From positions 735,564 to 799,563 of the forward strand of contig NW_004797415.1 in assembly GCF_000002075.1 (NCBI RefSeq): a stretch of 64,000 nucleotides of DNA. Reading direction: 5' to 3'. How positions within the stretch are numbered: position 1 is the stretch's first letter; the number at the start of each line of letters is the position of its first letter. Positions 44,679 through 57,400 of the stretch are shown here, in pieces. This DNA comes from Aplysia californica. Taxonomy: Eukaryota > Mollusca > Gastropoda > Aplysiida > Aplysiidae. The position numbers were made by a program, and so were the translations under genes. The notes below the pieces were generated by a model. It had not been told where the DNA came from and ran no database searches. It saw nothing but the letters and a program-made list of their open reading frames with translations.

Positions 44679-45740
44679 TATTCTGTAAAGGATCATAAGC
44701 TTTTTTCACATGTGGTTTCAGCCTTGCCTTGTTGCTCCTTCAACTATGAACTGTAACATAATTCTCCTCTCCCCTCCATTAAAAGAAAATTCATAATCAT
44801 GTGATGTGAGAAGTGTGACTGCTCTATCTCTCAATTCACTCCTAGCCAGACAGTATCGTATATCGAACCAAAAAAGAAACTGAAGACCTGAAAACAAGAC
44901 TGAGTATGCCCATTTCTGCCAAAGGAGAAAAAACCAGCAAAAATCGTATTCCTCATATGTTTAGATGCAGTGGGATAGCAATGGACTTTGGCCTGTGGTT
45001 TCTCTGGTACAATCGCACCTTTTCCCTCTTTCCTCATTTCAATGCTGGCTGCCCACTGTTTTTTTTTAGCTCTATTAAGGTTTTGGAAAATCAGCTCTAT
45101 TTGTAGATACAAACAATCCACTATTTCAGAAATTAGATTTGGGCCCAGTCTTGTCCTAAGATTTTGGCTTTTGATGGAGCACAAAGCTTTGAACTCAAGA
45201 GAATTTGAGAGTTTCAGTCAACCAGAAAAAAAATATTAATAAACAGCTGATGGCAACTTTGTCATGTTTTTTTCTCCAATCCTCTGAAACTTACACTCTG
45301 GCTGTGCTCCATTCAGCATTAGCTTCTCTTCTCCCCCACCCTCCCTCCCCCTGTGATTTTTGGCTATTGCCGTTTTGTTCTGAACTAGAGTGTTCTTTCT
45401 ACCCCTCTTCTTTTTTTGCTCTGTCACTGCTGCAGGGAAAAAAATGCCTTGTGCTTGTATTTTTACTACTGCTGTTTTCCGCGTGTCTTGAATTTTTCGC
45501 AGTGTTCAGGGTGCATATTTGACTGGTGTTCCTTTAAGGTCGTACGAAAGGTTTTTTTACAAGTAGCAGAGATTTGGCGATGCAGAGTGAAAAGGCCATA
45601 GTGTGCCTTATGTTTGAGTTTTCTTTGAAGCGAATTTGTCCTGAGGGGAACAAGGTGGTGGAGAATCGTGTGTTGTGGATGCTGTGCGCTTTCTGCTTTT
45701 TTCACCTCTCGTCATTTTGTGCTCTTTGCCTGAGCTGTCA

Positions 45741-45982
45741 TATCATCAGCTAGCTGTTCAACTGTACTAAGCCCAGAAGGCTAAATTTTTAGGTGAGAGA
45801 GAAAGGACTGTTTATTTTTTTTAGAATTGTATGTACTTCATGTATCTTTCCTGTTTTGTTTTTTTTTTTATTATTTAGAATTTGAATCTGGAACATGTGC
45901 AACTGATACTCCAGATAAGGATCCACCAAAAACATATTTCAAAATTTTGGACATGGTGCATCTGAACACCTGGCCGATGATA
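45741..45982. mobile_element. Family F inverted-repeat element
   Basis: Left TATCATCAGCTAGCTGTTCA, ACTGTACTAAGCC; right GGTGCATCTGAACACCTGGC, CGATGATA. Middle has TATTTAGAATTTGAATCTGG. 242 bp, non-coding. Confidence 0.7.
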
Positions 45983-46491
45983 AATGTCAGAGAAGAAGAA
46001 TTGTAATAATGAGTACTGAGGCGAGTAAGGACTGGCCTTTCTTGTTTTTGTTTCATTATTCTACGTGCAATGCATTGTAGTAAATTTCTCGTCTCTTGAG
46101 GACCAAAGGTTAACATTATAAGTTTACAGTAGGATATTTTTGCAGCGGTGTCATTATCATTCTATTCTATATTTGTATTAGTCGTTCTTTTCCTGAAATT
46201 ATGTTAAATTTTCCGACGTAGCTGAGAGTTGATTTTGTGTCATAGAGTGCTTGTCTGTCATGTGAATGTGTGTGCGTGCGTGTGTGTATTAATGGGTATA
46301 AGATAGTTTTCCCATGCCTGGTGTTTCCTTATAATGTCCCTTGTCAGGAATCTGCATAATTACCCAGTTGTCAGTTGTGTGTACTTTTTGCCTCGTCTAA
46401 AGTACAACTGATGCCATTTTCCTCCGATTATACATCTAACACGTGGCGATGTGTTTAATTATCTAATTATCTAACTTCTAACTGCGAAATA

Positions 46492-46656
46492 CAGTCAAAA
46501 TTGTCCACATGGCCACCCATTGTCGAGGAGGAAAGTGTTCGTCTCAGATAAGAGGACGGTGTCGTTATATTTTAGAAAATGTAAAATGTAACATGGAAAG
46601 TGGTTGTTTGTGCAGGTGATTGTCTTGGACAGGTGGCCATACAGAAAGGTTGACTG
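46492..46656. mobile_element. Family C inverted-repeat element, compact copy
   Basis: TA CAGTCAAAATTGTCCACATG ... CAGGTGGCCATACAGAAAGG, TTGACTG TA. 165 bp with mirrored arms and TA on both sides, the duplication expected for Tc1/mariner or pogo-type insertion. Confidence 0.75.
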
Positions 46657-46667
46657 TATTTTTATTC

Positions 46668-46668
<1 letters not shown>

Positions 46669-46698
<30 letters not shown>
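46669..46698. repeat. Poly-C run
   Basis: Thirty consecutive C followed by (AC)n, just after the family C element. Confidence 0.95.
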
Positions 46699-46864
46699 AC
46701 ACACACACACGTACCTCACTTTTCTACTTCGAAGACAGCAAGCATCAGGTATGTAGTAACCAGAGGATGAAGATTTGTGATTTTTTGGGGGTCAGATCTG
46801 CAAGGAGAGATTTTCAGTTATAGTCACCAACAAGATCTACAAGGATAGAGTTTCTGTTGTAATC

Positions 46865-47070
46865 ACCGGCATCTGAGGTATAGCGGTTAGGCACTTTGCC
46901 TTTTCAAGCAGGACACCCGAGTTCGCTTCCAGACTGGGGAGAAATTTTGCAGAGTATCTCAGTCTCTTTGCTGGGATGTTGTATCCCTTTCAGCCTGGGT
47001 TTGGCCTCAAAGTGCGCCTCCTAAATGTTTTGAATTTTGTCGTTGAGGGTGTAAAAACACCAACAGTGGT
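46865..47070 (+). repeat. Family B SINE
   Basis: CATCTGAGGTATAGCGGTTA, CCGAGTTCGCTTCCAGACTG, GAGTATCTCAGTCTCTTTGC, TGGGATGTTGTATCCCTTTC, GTGCGCCTCCTAAATG, AAAAACACC. The best tRNA-like copy in the window. Confidence 0.8.
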
Positions 47071-48127
47071 TTTTTTCTAATTTAGTCATAAAATCTATGC
47101 TACTGGCGTTCAAGATAGAAGTTTCTACACATTTCATTATGTGTTCACCCTCTCACTATTATCAAGCGAACTGTTTCATTGATGAGTATGACTGCATTTC
47201 TCTCCTGCATCAGTAATTTATTCATCACACGTACCAAAACGCTTTTTTCAATTAAACAATTAGACAAGTGCTCAGCATTGTTGGGGAAGGAGTGATGAGT
47301 CTTCCAATGTCCAGGCTTGATTATGTTGCTGTTGTTGGTCTTGAAATGCGGCATCAGTGTTTATTCAAGAGAAGAAAAAAAAATAGTGCTCATGTTACGA
47401 GAACTTTCAGAGAGCAAAACTTGCAATGTGTAGAAGCTAAATCCCCACCCCCCACCCCCCTTTCCTCCAGTGCCTGGCATTGGAGCATGCCTCAGAATCT
47501 GTCACTTACAACAATCTATTTTTTCTTCCTTGTTTTTCTATTATGTCATTTATTTCTGATGATTTTTGTTCTGCTCTAAAATGTGAAAGCCTCCAGTAAT
47601 TAAAGTTGTGTTCAGTGCTTGTGTAGCCTGCTTTGAAGACAAATTGTGTAAATGCGGTTTTGTTCAGCTGTTTTACATTTTAATCGTTTCATTCACTTTT
47701 TTCTCTGGATTTGCACTTCAACTGTTTGGTGTGGGTGCTGATGGAGTAAAACATGTATGTCTATCTTTGTTTATGTCTCTCTTCTTGAGTGCTTTTATAG
47801 CAAACAGTTATTTGTTGAGTGCGTGGATGTGTTTGTGTGTGCACACCTGTGAGTGTGTCTTTTGGATAGTTAATCTTCATGCAAACCTCGTCCCCTGGAG
47901 GCACAGACATTACACCAACTCGACGTCTGGCAGATCAATTCCTTAAATCTCTAGCATCGGATCTCAGAGGTCTAAATCCTTTTTTTGAGAATGAATGTTT
48001 TAGTTTTATGATTCATCATTTTTATCTAGACCCTTTTATAGCAGCCTCAAGGGAGCTCTTCATCCCAGAAAAACCCTCATCCCAGCAGTAGAAACACTGA
48101 GGTAATTCATCAGTCTTTCAGCTAACT

Positions 48128-48380
48128 GTCAGCAAGTTGTTCAGCTGTTCTAAGCCAAGAGAGCAAGGAGAAAGAAAACACTTTCATTCTTGCTTATAAC
48201 AAATGTGCTTATGTTATGTATCTTTTCCTAATTTTTTTGTCAACATTTAGAATTTGAATTTTTACAAAATATTTTCTGGAGCACATGTAGCAGGCACCAC
48301 AGGTTAAGAAATCGCTGTTTAAAAAAAAATTTGGGGGTCAATATTTTGGGTGGCTTAGTACATGTGAACAGCTGTCTGAC
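48128..48380. mobile_element. Family F inverted-repeat element
   Basis: Left GTCAGCAAGTTGTTCAGCTG, TTCTAAGCC; right GGCTTAGTACATGTGAACAG, CTGTCTGAC. Middle ACATTTAGAATTTGAATTTT. About 253 bp. Confidence 0.75.
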
Positions 48381-50149
48381 AAAACACTTGTGTGGTGGTG
48401 TTGTTGTTGTAAGGAGTTTGTGACCTAATCAGAGGGTCAAAGTTCACACAAAGTCCTTTCCTCTTTCTTCAGACCCTGTTCAGGTTGTCCACCTTCTGTT
48501 GTTTTCTTCCACATTCCACAACTGTATTATTTGCCGCTGGTTCACACTCAGTTGGCACCTGTGTTGTTTTTTCTTTCTTTTTTTATATTCTGTATTATCA
48601 CCTGTATGTTTTGATGAATTCAGTATTCTCTCAGTTGTCCTGTATACGAATGAAGGGTTTTTGGACAAAAGATGTTGTATCGAAATAGCACGAAATCAAT
48701 GGCTAAAACATGTATTGTTACAAATTTTTTTAAGCAGTAAGATTGAAGATCCCACTTGCAGATTAGAGTGGAAAAAAGTGGAAGTTCGAATTGGAGATAA
48801 CGCATTTTGTCAGCGAACCCTTCACTTTATCATTACCCTCTCTGTTTGCCCATTTTGTACTGAATGTTGGTGGTTTTCCCTCTCATGTCATTTGGGCAAT
48901 ATGTTCTTTGTTTCCATGTTGAGAAGAATGACTGAATAGAATGTAGTTGTTATGGTTGCCTTGCACATTTTTGAGGCTTTTTTTTTTTAAGAAAATTTTC
49001 TGAGATTGTGACATAAATGTGAAATTATTCCAAATATTAAGGCAAGTGCTCTGACATTGTAATGCCACGTAAACCCTTCAGTTTTTTTTTATTTAATAGA
49101 AATTTCAGAATGGGATTTTGAGACTGATTTTTTTTTAGTATGTCAGAAGTTTGGGGTGCACTTTTGTAACAAATTGTAACAATCCCTTTTCAAATGTTGA
49201 GCAATGTGATCTGGGATAGCGCGAAACTCTACATGACCAAGAAAAAGCTGGTTGGGAGGTATTGGCCTTGATAGAAAAGACTGCTAGAAACAGAAATATG
49301 TCTAGTGGAGCACGCTTGTTCTTTGAAATATTTGTCTGTGAAACCCACTTTTTACTCGGTTTATTTTCAAACGGAGTGCCTCCTCTAAGAATGTGACTGC
49401 GCTGTTTTGAATCAATGGTTTGCTTCGAATGTATCTGCTGTTGACCGCATATACTGAGTCATGCATTCGGTGCACACAAGGGCGATGGAAAAGAGCCCTC
49501 AGCTGTCCACTCGGGTTGGTGGGGTTATGTTTTATCTGGGAGTGTAACATACTGTATCACGTATTTCATTTTGTTTGACGTGGTGAACTCGTACTTCTTC
49601 ATTATTTCTTTTGCATTGAGATTTCTGTTGTCAGAGGAGTTTGTTATCTGTATATTGTGTTGAACATTCCAGTGTGTTATTTTGAGAATTGTCTCTTGTC
49701 TGTGAGTTGTAGCACCGCGGCTGTCATTTAAAAAGGGCAGGACATGTGGAACTCTTTTATTAACGAGGGAGATGCACAAGGACCTCTCTATCTTTGTTAC
49801 AATACTATTCTGATGTTGCTGTTGGTTGGGGTGTGCTCTGGTGTGATGTGCTGCTCCTACTTTTTTTTTCTCAGTATTTTGCTATTGTTCAAATCTGTGC
49901 TGGGTAGAGGGTGGTAGTTTAGAGTTCAGAATGGTTACAAGTGCTTTTTGCCCCCAATGGACAGGATTTAGTTGTTTTTTTTTCCCCTCTTCCTTTTTTT
50001 TTGGTGTTAATCTTCATTCTTTCTCTCAGTTTGAGAAAATAAAGAATTTAAAAATAGATCACTGGCTCACTCACTCACTCAGTCTCCTGTTTCCACACCT
50101 CTGATTGCAAAGGGTATGTCAAGCACCTAGTCTTCTGGGATAAGGATGA

Positions 50150-50390
50150 AAAATCTCATATGTCAAGTGTGCATGTTTCGCAAGTTAAAGATCCTTTGGT
50201 GGTTGATCTAAGGAGCAGGCCTGCTTCGACTCTGCTTAGCAGGGTCAACCCAGTGTGGGTGGGATTCATAACACCTTCCCAGCAGACAGATGAAGACAAA
50301 CTTCCTTTATCGGTACCTGAACTCGTGTCTTCTGTGTGCTACACTGGAGATCCTGTCTAATTACTCCACAGAGACTGGCAGTTATGGGTG
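50150..50390 (-). repeat. tRNA-headed SINE, minus strand
   Basis: On the minus strand: CTCTGTGGAGTAATTAGACA (A-box region), CACGAGTTCAGGTACC (B box), then TGTCTGCTGGGAAGGTGTTA and GGATCTTTAACTTGCGAAAC. A different body from family B. Confidence 0.5.
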
Positions 50391-51910
50391 CAACAGGCTG
50401 TTCATTTACACTCTTCAATCTGTGTAATGACTATTTTTAGAGTCCTTTGTAGCAGTATGTAATGTTGGTCATATATAACCACAGGTAGTTGGAGGTTCTA
50501 CTTCTTTTCTTTCCCTTTATTGTATCTGTCTTGTCTCTCTGTCTGTTTTTATATCCTTCTGCACCAAATGACCACTCTCTTGTGTCAATGTGCTTGTCTA
50601 TATTACTGTGCTCAATCGTAAACCCACTGGTCATGACATGAATGTTCAAAATCACTGGGCATGGACTGACACGATCATGGCTCCACTGTGTCCTCTCTCT
50701 TCTCAGCTTCCCGTTTCATCCTACATTCTGTTTTGGTTTTTTTAGGTAGCAAGACTTTTTCCCTGATCACTAATACATGTACATGTGTTTTATGTATAGA
50801 GGCATAAATCTTGTGCCTCTGCCGTTTTAGCCTAATGGTTTCCATTGACAAAGATGGCAGTCCACTTGAAATAGAATTTTTTTTTGCTCTTTCATTCCTT
50901 TTTCTTTTTCCCTATGTTAAAAATTTCTGACATTGTCTCAAACTTACCAAAGAGAATCATGTGTTTGTCCCTTATAGTTCATCACTTACTTAGATCTGGT
51001 TGTTGGTTTCAAAATTACAGCGGAAATTCTAATGCATTGAAATGCAGTCTCATAATTATCTTTTTTTTTTCTTTCAGAGTAAGATGTTCCTTACAATTTC
51101 TTGTTTGTTCAATAAATCTATTGAACGATTTTTTTTACGCCTGACTCCAATACTGTTACTAAATTTGTTCCTGCCCTATGCACTCTGTAGATAGTGCCCT
51201 GATTATATCAGGGTACTCGGAAAGTTGCAGAAATTTTACTATACATCATTTAATGTTTTAGAACTTTGCACTTTCTATTATGCTAATGATTGCTTGATAT
51301 TAGTTTCTATATCCGTCCTTGTTGATCTGGAATAGGAATTTTGAGTTTTGGATTTTGTTTTTATTTTTTGAATTAAAGAAAGAGTGACATCAACTTTTTT
51401 TTCTCGTTTTCTTTAGGTGTGGGAAAAATCCTTTGTCAACTGACACAATGTCCGCAAGTGAATTTTAAACTGTACCCTCACAAGAATCTGAACTGTAGCA
51501 ACTTTCCTTCCACATTCCCAGCTCAGCAGTCATTTGAGTTTCCATGTGTGGTAAATCAAATACAGTGTCAAAGGTGATGTGGGAACAGTCGTTGTGAGTG
51601 CAAGACATAATGTGTCATAAGCGTATTTCTCTTCTTGTGCTCACCCTTTCCTTTTCCTTCTGTTTGATTGCATGCCAATATCCTAGTCCTAATTTAAGTA
51701 TGCTGGATTTTTCTGCAATCAAATTTTTTTCTCCACTCCCGAGTAGATTCTATCTGTTCCCGTCCCCATCTCCTGTGGAAAGACTGTTCTGGTTATTTGT
51801 TTGATTGGGGGCTTCATTTTATGCCTTCCGTTTCCCCTCTTGCCCTAAGAGAAATAGGTCCTTGCCCGGCTTCACATTCACCATAGAGCTTGGAAATTTG
51901 ATTCAGCGTA

Positions 51911-52000
51911 CAGTTGAAATTGTCCAAGACAGCTACCCCATTGTCTCTGATTTTTAAAAAAAATTTTTTTAGATAGGTGGACATCTTGGGCAATGTAATT
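51911..52000. mobile_element. Family C element, truncated
   Basis: TA CAGTTGAAATTGTCCAAGAC, CTACCCCATTGTC, then GATAGGTGGACATCTTGGGC. Confidence 0.5.
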
Positions 52001-52059
52001 TTTGTTTTGTTTTTTAGGGATTTCTCTGAAAATAATAGAATCCCCTTGTCAGTTTATTG

Positions 52060-52300
52060 TGAAGGGAAAGGATTCTCTCAACTCTGCTCTAAACAACATT
52101 CTCGAGTAATATTGTTCAAGTCATGACGACTGTTAGTCTCACGTCAGTGGGAGGGGATTCTGAAGTGAATCCAAAGCAACTTACAGAATCCTGCCGAAGC
52201 TCATTGTTCAAGTCATAAGAACTATTGTAGTTGTGGAAGAGGATTCTGAACCGAGTCCCTACAAACTTACTGGGAGTTTATGGAGGTTGTTGTTCAACTT
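52060..52300 (+). repeat. About 110-bp direct repeat
   Basis: Two to three diverged units sharing GGATTCTGAAGTGAATCC/GGATTCTGAACCGAGTCC and TTGTTCAAGTCATRA. Confidence 0.55.
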
Positions 52301-53649
52301 CTTCCAAGTTTTTGACAGCTGATGTAATTATAGTCAAGTTGACAGAAAGTGCCAGAGACTGCAGGGTGTCCTTCATAATATTTATCAATGTGTAAAAATG
52401 TCATGGCCAAGAATTTCTGTTGAAGACTGGACTTTACAGATGTGTTGGGATTTATTTTTTTTCACTATATAAATATAGCATTTTGTCAGAACCATTTTGT
52501 TTCCAGGTTCTTATTTTATTTCATTTTTGTGTTTGTTTTGCTTTTGCTTTGGGGGGGGGGGGGTTGTTTTGTTGTGGGGTTTTTTGGGGGGTGTCATTAA
52601 AAAGACAAGTATTGAACCCTGTTCTCTTGAGTTGTTTTTTAAAATAGTGTTTCTCATGTTTATTACAGAGGTTTTCTCTTATGCTTCTGAAGGATGACTT
52701 TCATGTTACACAATAATGTACCTTTGTGAGCTATTGACTGCAATGTGTAGTTTGAAAAGATGTACATAGATCCATTATGTATGATTATAATATGTGTGTC
52801 CTTTTCACATTTCAATAGTTTTCTTGTTGGTTTTTTTTTTTTACACTTTTGAGTACAGGTTTCACCTAGTCTTTGTATTGCACAATCACTGTCATCTGTT
52901 TTGCTTTGGCTCACGTTTTTTGTCAAGGAGTGTACAGTCGTTCAAGCTAATAATATATTACAATACATTAATTAATAATAATCATTATGATTCGTGTTCA
53001 TCTTTATAATTCATTAACATGGAAACAGTAAAGAGAAGGATGACAATTTTCAGTCTTTTGTTTCTCAAATGGTTTACTTCTCTGTGTACGTGTTTTGTTC
53101 AGGTCAGTGGGATGGACAACTCTTTATTGAAATCCTCATTTTATCAAATGTGCCAATAATGCTGAACGGTACTGTAAAACAGTTGAAGTCCAACTTCATA
53201 TTTTTTTCAGGTGTTCCTATCCTTCTCTTCCGAACCAGGCAGACAAGGCATAAGCGTCCCCCCCCCCCCCCCCCCCATCGACACAAATTAGATTATATTT
53301 AACCCATCTCGAGGTTATCATGACTTTCGTTACGATAGTGAGCACAGGCACTTGTGACCCGATTTTGTGTACGGAAATGGTTTAAAACTCTTTTCAAGGA
53401 AGATATTCTTAGCATTTCCTGCCCCGAACAAGAATCTAAACCCATGCCGATACGAAGTCTAGGAATTATTTTACATCAGTCAGTGAGGCAGTAATCGAAT
53501 CATAAATGTCTGCAAATATGAAAGTCAGTTTGCATTTTATCAGGAAAGTAGTGATTCAAGAGGAAACAATACTGCATTTCAATGCAAAAAGTCTAAGGTG
53601 TATAGTATGTAGCTCTCTGTGTCCCTGGCTGCTTTGAACTGTATTACAG

Positions 53650-53716
53650 TGGAACTTGGATTCAACGAGGTCGCCGGGCCTGACCTAAGATCTCGTTGAA
53701 TCCGAATGTTCGTTTT
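53650..53716. mobile_element. Short hairpin from a terminal-inverted-repeat element
   Basis: CAGTGGAACTTGGATTCAAC then GAGG, a 20-nt loop, and TCTCGTTGAATCC; a 12-bp perfect stem (GGATTCAACGAG/CTCGTTGAATCC). The CAGTGGAACY start resembles pogo/Tigger-type ends. Confidence 0.5.
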
Positions 53717-54067
53717 AGCAAATATGAGGTTTTGTGTAGAAAATTACAGGCACTGAGCTAGTAATGTATAAAGAGAAGTCACAAGTGGTGCCTAAAATGC
53801 TTGCATATTATGAGCTGTGCAAAAGAAAAGAAGAAATTCGTTCAAATGCACGCCAGTGTCATCTCGATTGTTTGCCAAAAAGTTGTGTTGCTGTGTGGAG
53901 CATAGCATACGGCAACTTTAATTGATTCCATAGACCAGCGCACAATTCATTCCATAGATATCTACATCAAGACTAGCTTATCATTGTAATATTGATCAGT
54001 TGCCGGGGAGGAAAAGACCGACGCGTTTGTATCTGCAACGTTCCACGCCCGGACCGATGGTGTGCCC

Positions 54068-54245
54068 CACTTGAAGAGTTAAGGGTCAGGCTTCAAGCCC
54101 TGCCTGCAAGGCCCGACCTGTGCTGAGAGGGATACATCCCAGCAGAAAGACTAAGATACTCCATAAATGTTCTCCCCTCTCAGGAATTGAACTCTGGTCT
54201 CCTGAGTGCGACAGCGAAACTCCAAACCGCCATACCAGACACTGA
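54068..54245 (-). repeat. Family B SINE, minus strand
   Basis: On the minus strand: GTCTGGTATGGCGGTTTGGA, CCAGAGTTCAATTCCTGAGA, GAGTATCTTAGTCTTTCTGC, TGGGATGTATCCCTCTCAGC. Confidence 0.75.
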
Positions 54246-54277
54246 TAATCAAATGTCAACAACACTGTTGTTTTTTT

Positions 54278-54448
54278 GTTTTAGTGTTTTATGGCACTTG
54301 CAACGCTATAAGGTCATATAAGTGCCGAAGATTAGCCGTGTTACAAGAGAGTAACGAACATAAAATAAAAGGAGGAAAGATAAAGACAATAGATGTTTGA
54401 TAGGAAAGAAGGAGCAAACCACACCAGAGCACCCGCCAACCACCCTCA
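54278..54448 (-). repeat. Family A interspersed repeat, minus strand
   Basis: Exact family order in reverse: hairpin GGCACTTGC...AAGTGCC, CGTGTTACAAGAGAGTAACG, then GCACCCGCCAACCACC at the head. The first well-kept minus-strand copy, at the border of the convergent genes. Confidence 0.85.
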
Positions 54449-54499
54449 TTAACAACACTGAAACAAAACTGACGGACATAACAACACAAAGACCAAGTA

Positions 54500-57400
54500 A
54501 AAAGTTCATTTTAATTTTTATTGTTTTTGTTTTCATTCAAGTCATTATTCTCCTGCAGACACAAGGCATTTTCAGAATGTAACCATTTTAAATGCTCATC
54601 ATCCTACTGAGGAACAAGTGAACGAACGGCTTAGTACTTAGTGTAATCTGTGATGAGGGCAGAAACATTCTCACAGATTTGACAGACACAGAAAACAACG
54701 AGAAACAACCAATGCCCCCCTGAAAATATGGACAAAACAAACTTTAAAACAAAAGAGGCATTTTGAATTGAACACAAATGCATTAGTATGCATGATACAA
54801 AGATTTCAAGAAAACAAGCCAACGGCACAAACATGTCAATTCATGATATACTTTGATGAGCACAAAAATGTCAACTCATATATTTACACAATGTGACATA
54901 AAAATTTCTTCCTCAGCCATCTCCACGTAAGTTTGAAAGTTTGCAACCAACATTCTCAATTCCATAAAACATAAACACCCAACATTCCTCAATGTTGTTA
55001 CTGCACACGATGCACTGTAGTAGCCTCGAACAATTTTAGGGCAATGTGTGGCCTGAGGACTGCTCAGCTCTTTATCTTCCCATTCCTGTCTCCAACAATG
55101 TACTGGTACTATAGGATAGCACTTCTAGCTATTATTTATCAGCTCAGATCTGTAGTAGTAGTAGGGAGGCCCATGGAAAAACAACAACAAAAAAGGGCAG
55201 TGAAATACACAAGACACTTTTGTACATTCTCAGAAAAAATAAAAACAATTTTGGAAAAGACTTTCTCTCTAGACAATCTACATCACTTGTTTTATCAATG
55301 ATACTTATAACTGCCACATGTTTTAGCAAATCAGACAACAGCAGCGTGTCCAGCAGTAGTTTCTTCAGCAAAATGCAATACCGATATTCCACATGTCTAA
55401 GGTTGCTCTCTCTCTCTCTCTTTCAATACATTCAGTTCTATTAGTTCTAATGACCTTTTTAGAAATAAAAAGAAAGAAAGATGGAAAGAAAAGAAAAAAA
55501 AGAAAATTTTCAAATGCCATCGAAAGTGACAAATCAACCTTAAAAATGTGTAGACAATGGTATTTTCACAACGCTAAAAAAAATTTTCTAAAGTCAACTT
55601 ACTTTGACTTACTCAAAAAATAAAAGGGGGGGCGGCGGCGCAGCTCTTACTTGGACTTAGGAAAGGAAAGGCAGTTAAAGTTATAACGTTTTATCATGTA
55701 CACAGCCCTTAACCATGCTTATAAGGCTAATACTTAAGAATATCAGAGCCAGTTTTCTCACATTCAAAGCAGAGCCAAACATGACACCTGAGGGAAAAAT
55801 TACATCACACTACAATGCAAATGTCTAATGAATCAATGTGGCACTGCTGATACCTTGACAGAAAACATTGGCAAACATATCAATGACTTTTTAAAATGAA
55901 TGAATTTGTAAACTTTTTGCATTCTCATCCCTTCAAAAAACCCAATCTCAAGCATTGAGAAGAAGTCTAGCACCCACATTTATTTATATTATAGAAAACA
56001 AGTGCACAAAAGGTTACAGTATCTTTCAAAAACGTTAACTCGACAGCCAGATAATATGAAACAAGTACATCGCTTCAGGGATGCCACTCAACATTTTTTT
56101 AAATAGCTGAAAATCCGCATGCCACGGTCTCACTAACATATGAATATCAATTTGAAACCCAAAGGGTGTACATAGAGAGAAATGACAAACAAACATAAGC
56201 AATGGCTGTCTTCGTTTTTCCGTTATTTGAACATTTGGCGCAAGTTGTGTGTGGGGTCTTTTTTTTTTTTCCCAACTATAGATTCTATCTTGATCTCAAT
56301 AACGGAATAGTGGTTCAGGATCAAAATATTGGAAATACCGGGAAAAAGCAGAAAAGTGGCATCCCTGATCGCTGGCATCAAACCAACAAGTTTATAAAAC
56401 TTTCAGACTGAGGTTACTTTCTCCATGCTGTAGTTAATCATATATCTCATTCACAGGTCAGTTTTTAAAATTTACCCGTAACCATTCATCCCTTTCCCTC
56501 CTGCATTGATTTTAACATACAAGTCAAGAGTTACTTTCATCATGTACATCAATCACTTCAGCAACAGCAAGGCTAATGACAGAGTCGCAGTTTAGTACCA
56601 GTTTTACAGCATTTCCAACAACAAATAGATTGTGTAAGTGCAGAAAATTAGAGGTGTTACTTCAGAGTGGGAGGAGAAAAAAGGATGATAGATATTTAGT
56701 AAGAATGATGGAACAAACTACACCACCCACATGTCAGGTCTACCAGGATAACATTACAGTGGGAAATGTCCTAGCCACCAGCCACTACAAGAGAGACAAC
56801 TCATTGTTCTGAGACAGTCCACTATGGAATTCTCAACATTGACCAGACAATGTACTGAGCACATATTATTATCCCCAGCTCTTAAACCTTAAGCTTGCAG
56901 ACAAAGCACAGGGGAACAAACAAAAATTTCTTATTTCCATGGGTTATTGTATTTAAACCCCCCCCCTAAAAAAAAAATATATAAAAAATACCAGACCATA
57001 AAAATAATTTTGATCTCATGGGTTATCTTCACAAATTTAAAAACAAATTATTTTAACACAAAAATATTGATGACATGGGTAATCTTAACAAAAACAACAA
57101 AAGAACACATAGAAATAAAAATGACAAGAACAATGAGCTACAAAGTGTAAAAGCTTCTTTTACTTCTGCTCGAACCTCGTAACAGCCAAAATCTCCTTAA
57201 GGGCTCTCAGTCACAGCAACCCATAACAACTGACCATAAAAACATGAGAGCACCTACTCCTGTAAGGCAGGCTGTTGAAGAAAAAATACTAGACTCGACC
57301 TATCATCCAATGACCTATGTCGGTTGGACACAAACACCCCTGAACATTCAAATTTACCCACCACATTTGACGATTCATCCACCCAAGAAGCTGCCCATAC

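Larger units (their letters stand above)
43619..44700 (+). other. GRAF 3' UTR (proximal part)
   Basis: Non-coding sequence after the TGA. A canonical AATAAA lies at 44673-44678. Further AATAAA hexamers at 50038-50043 and 51111-51116 and the continuing T-rich strand bias to about 53 kb allow longer 3' ends. An imperfect tandem repeat (44096-44345) lies inside. Extent not provable without transcript data. Confidence 0.55.

Noticed and set aside
46865-46940. tRNA-like sequence at a SINE head
   Set aside because: The cloverleaf is incomplete and a conserved SINE body follows, repeated elsewhere in the window.
48499-48939. 146-codon open frame downstream of GRAF
   Set aside because: Cys/Phe-rich translation of T-rich non-coding sequence; no family resemblance and no splice context.
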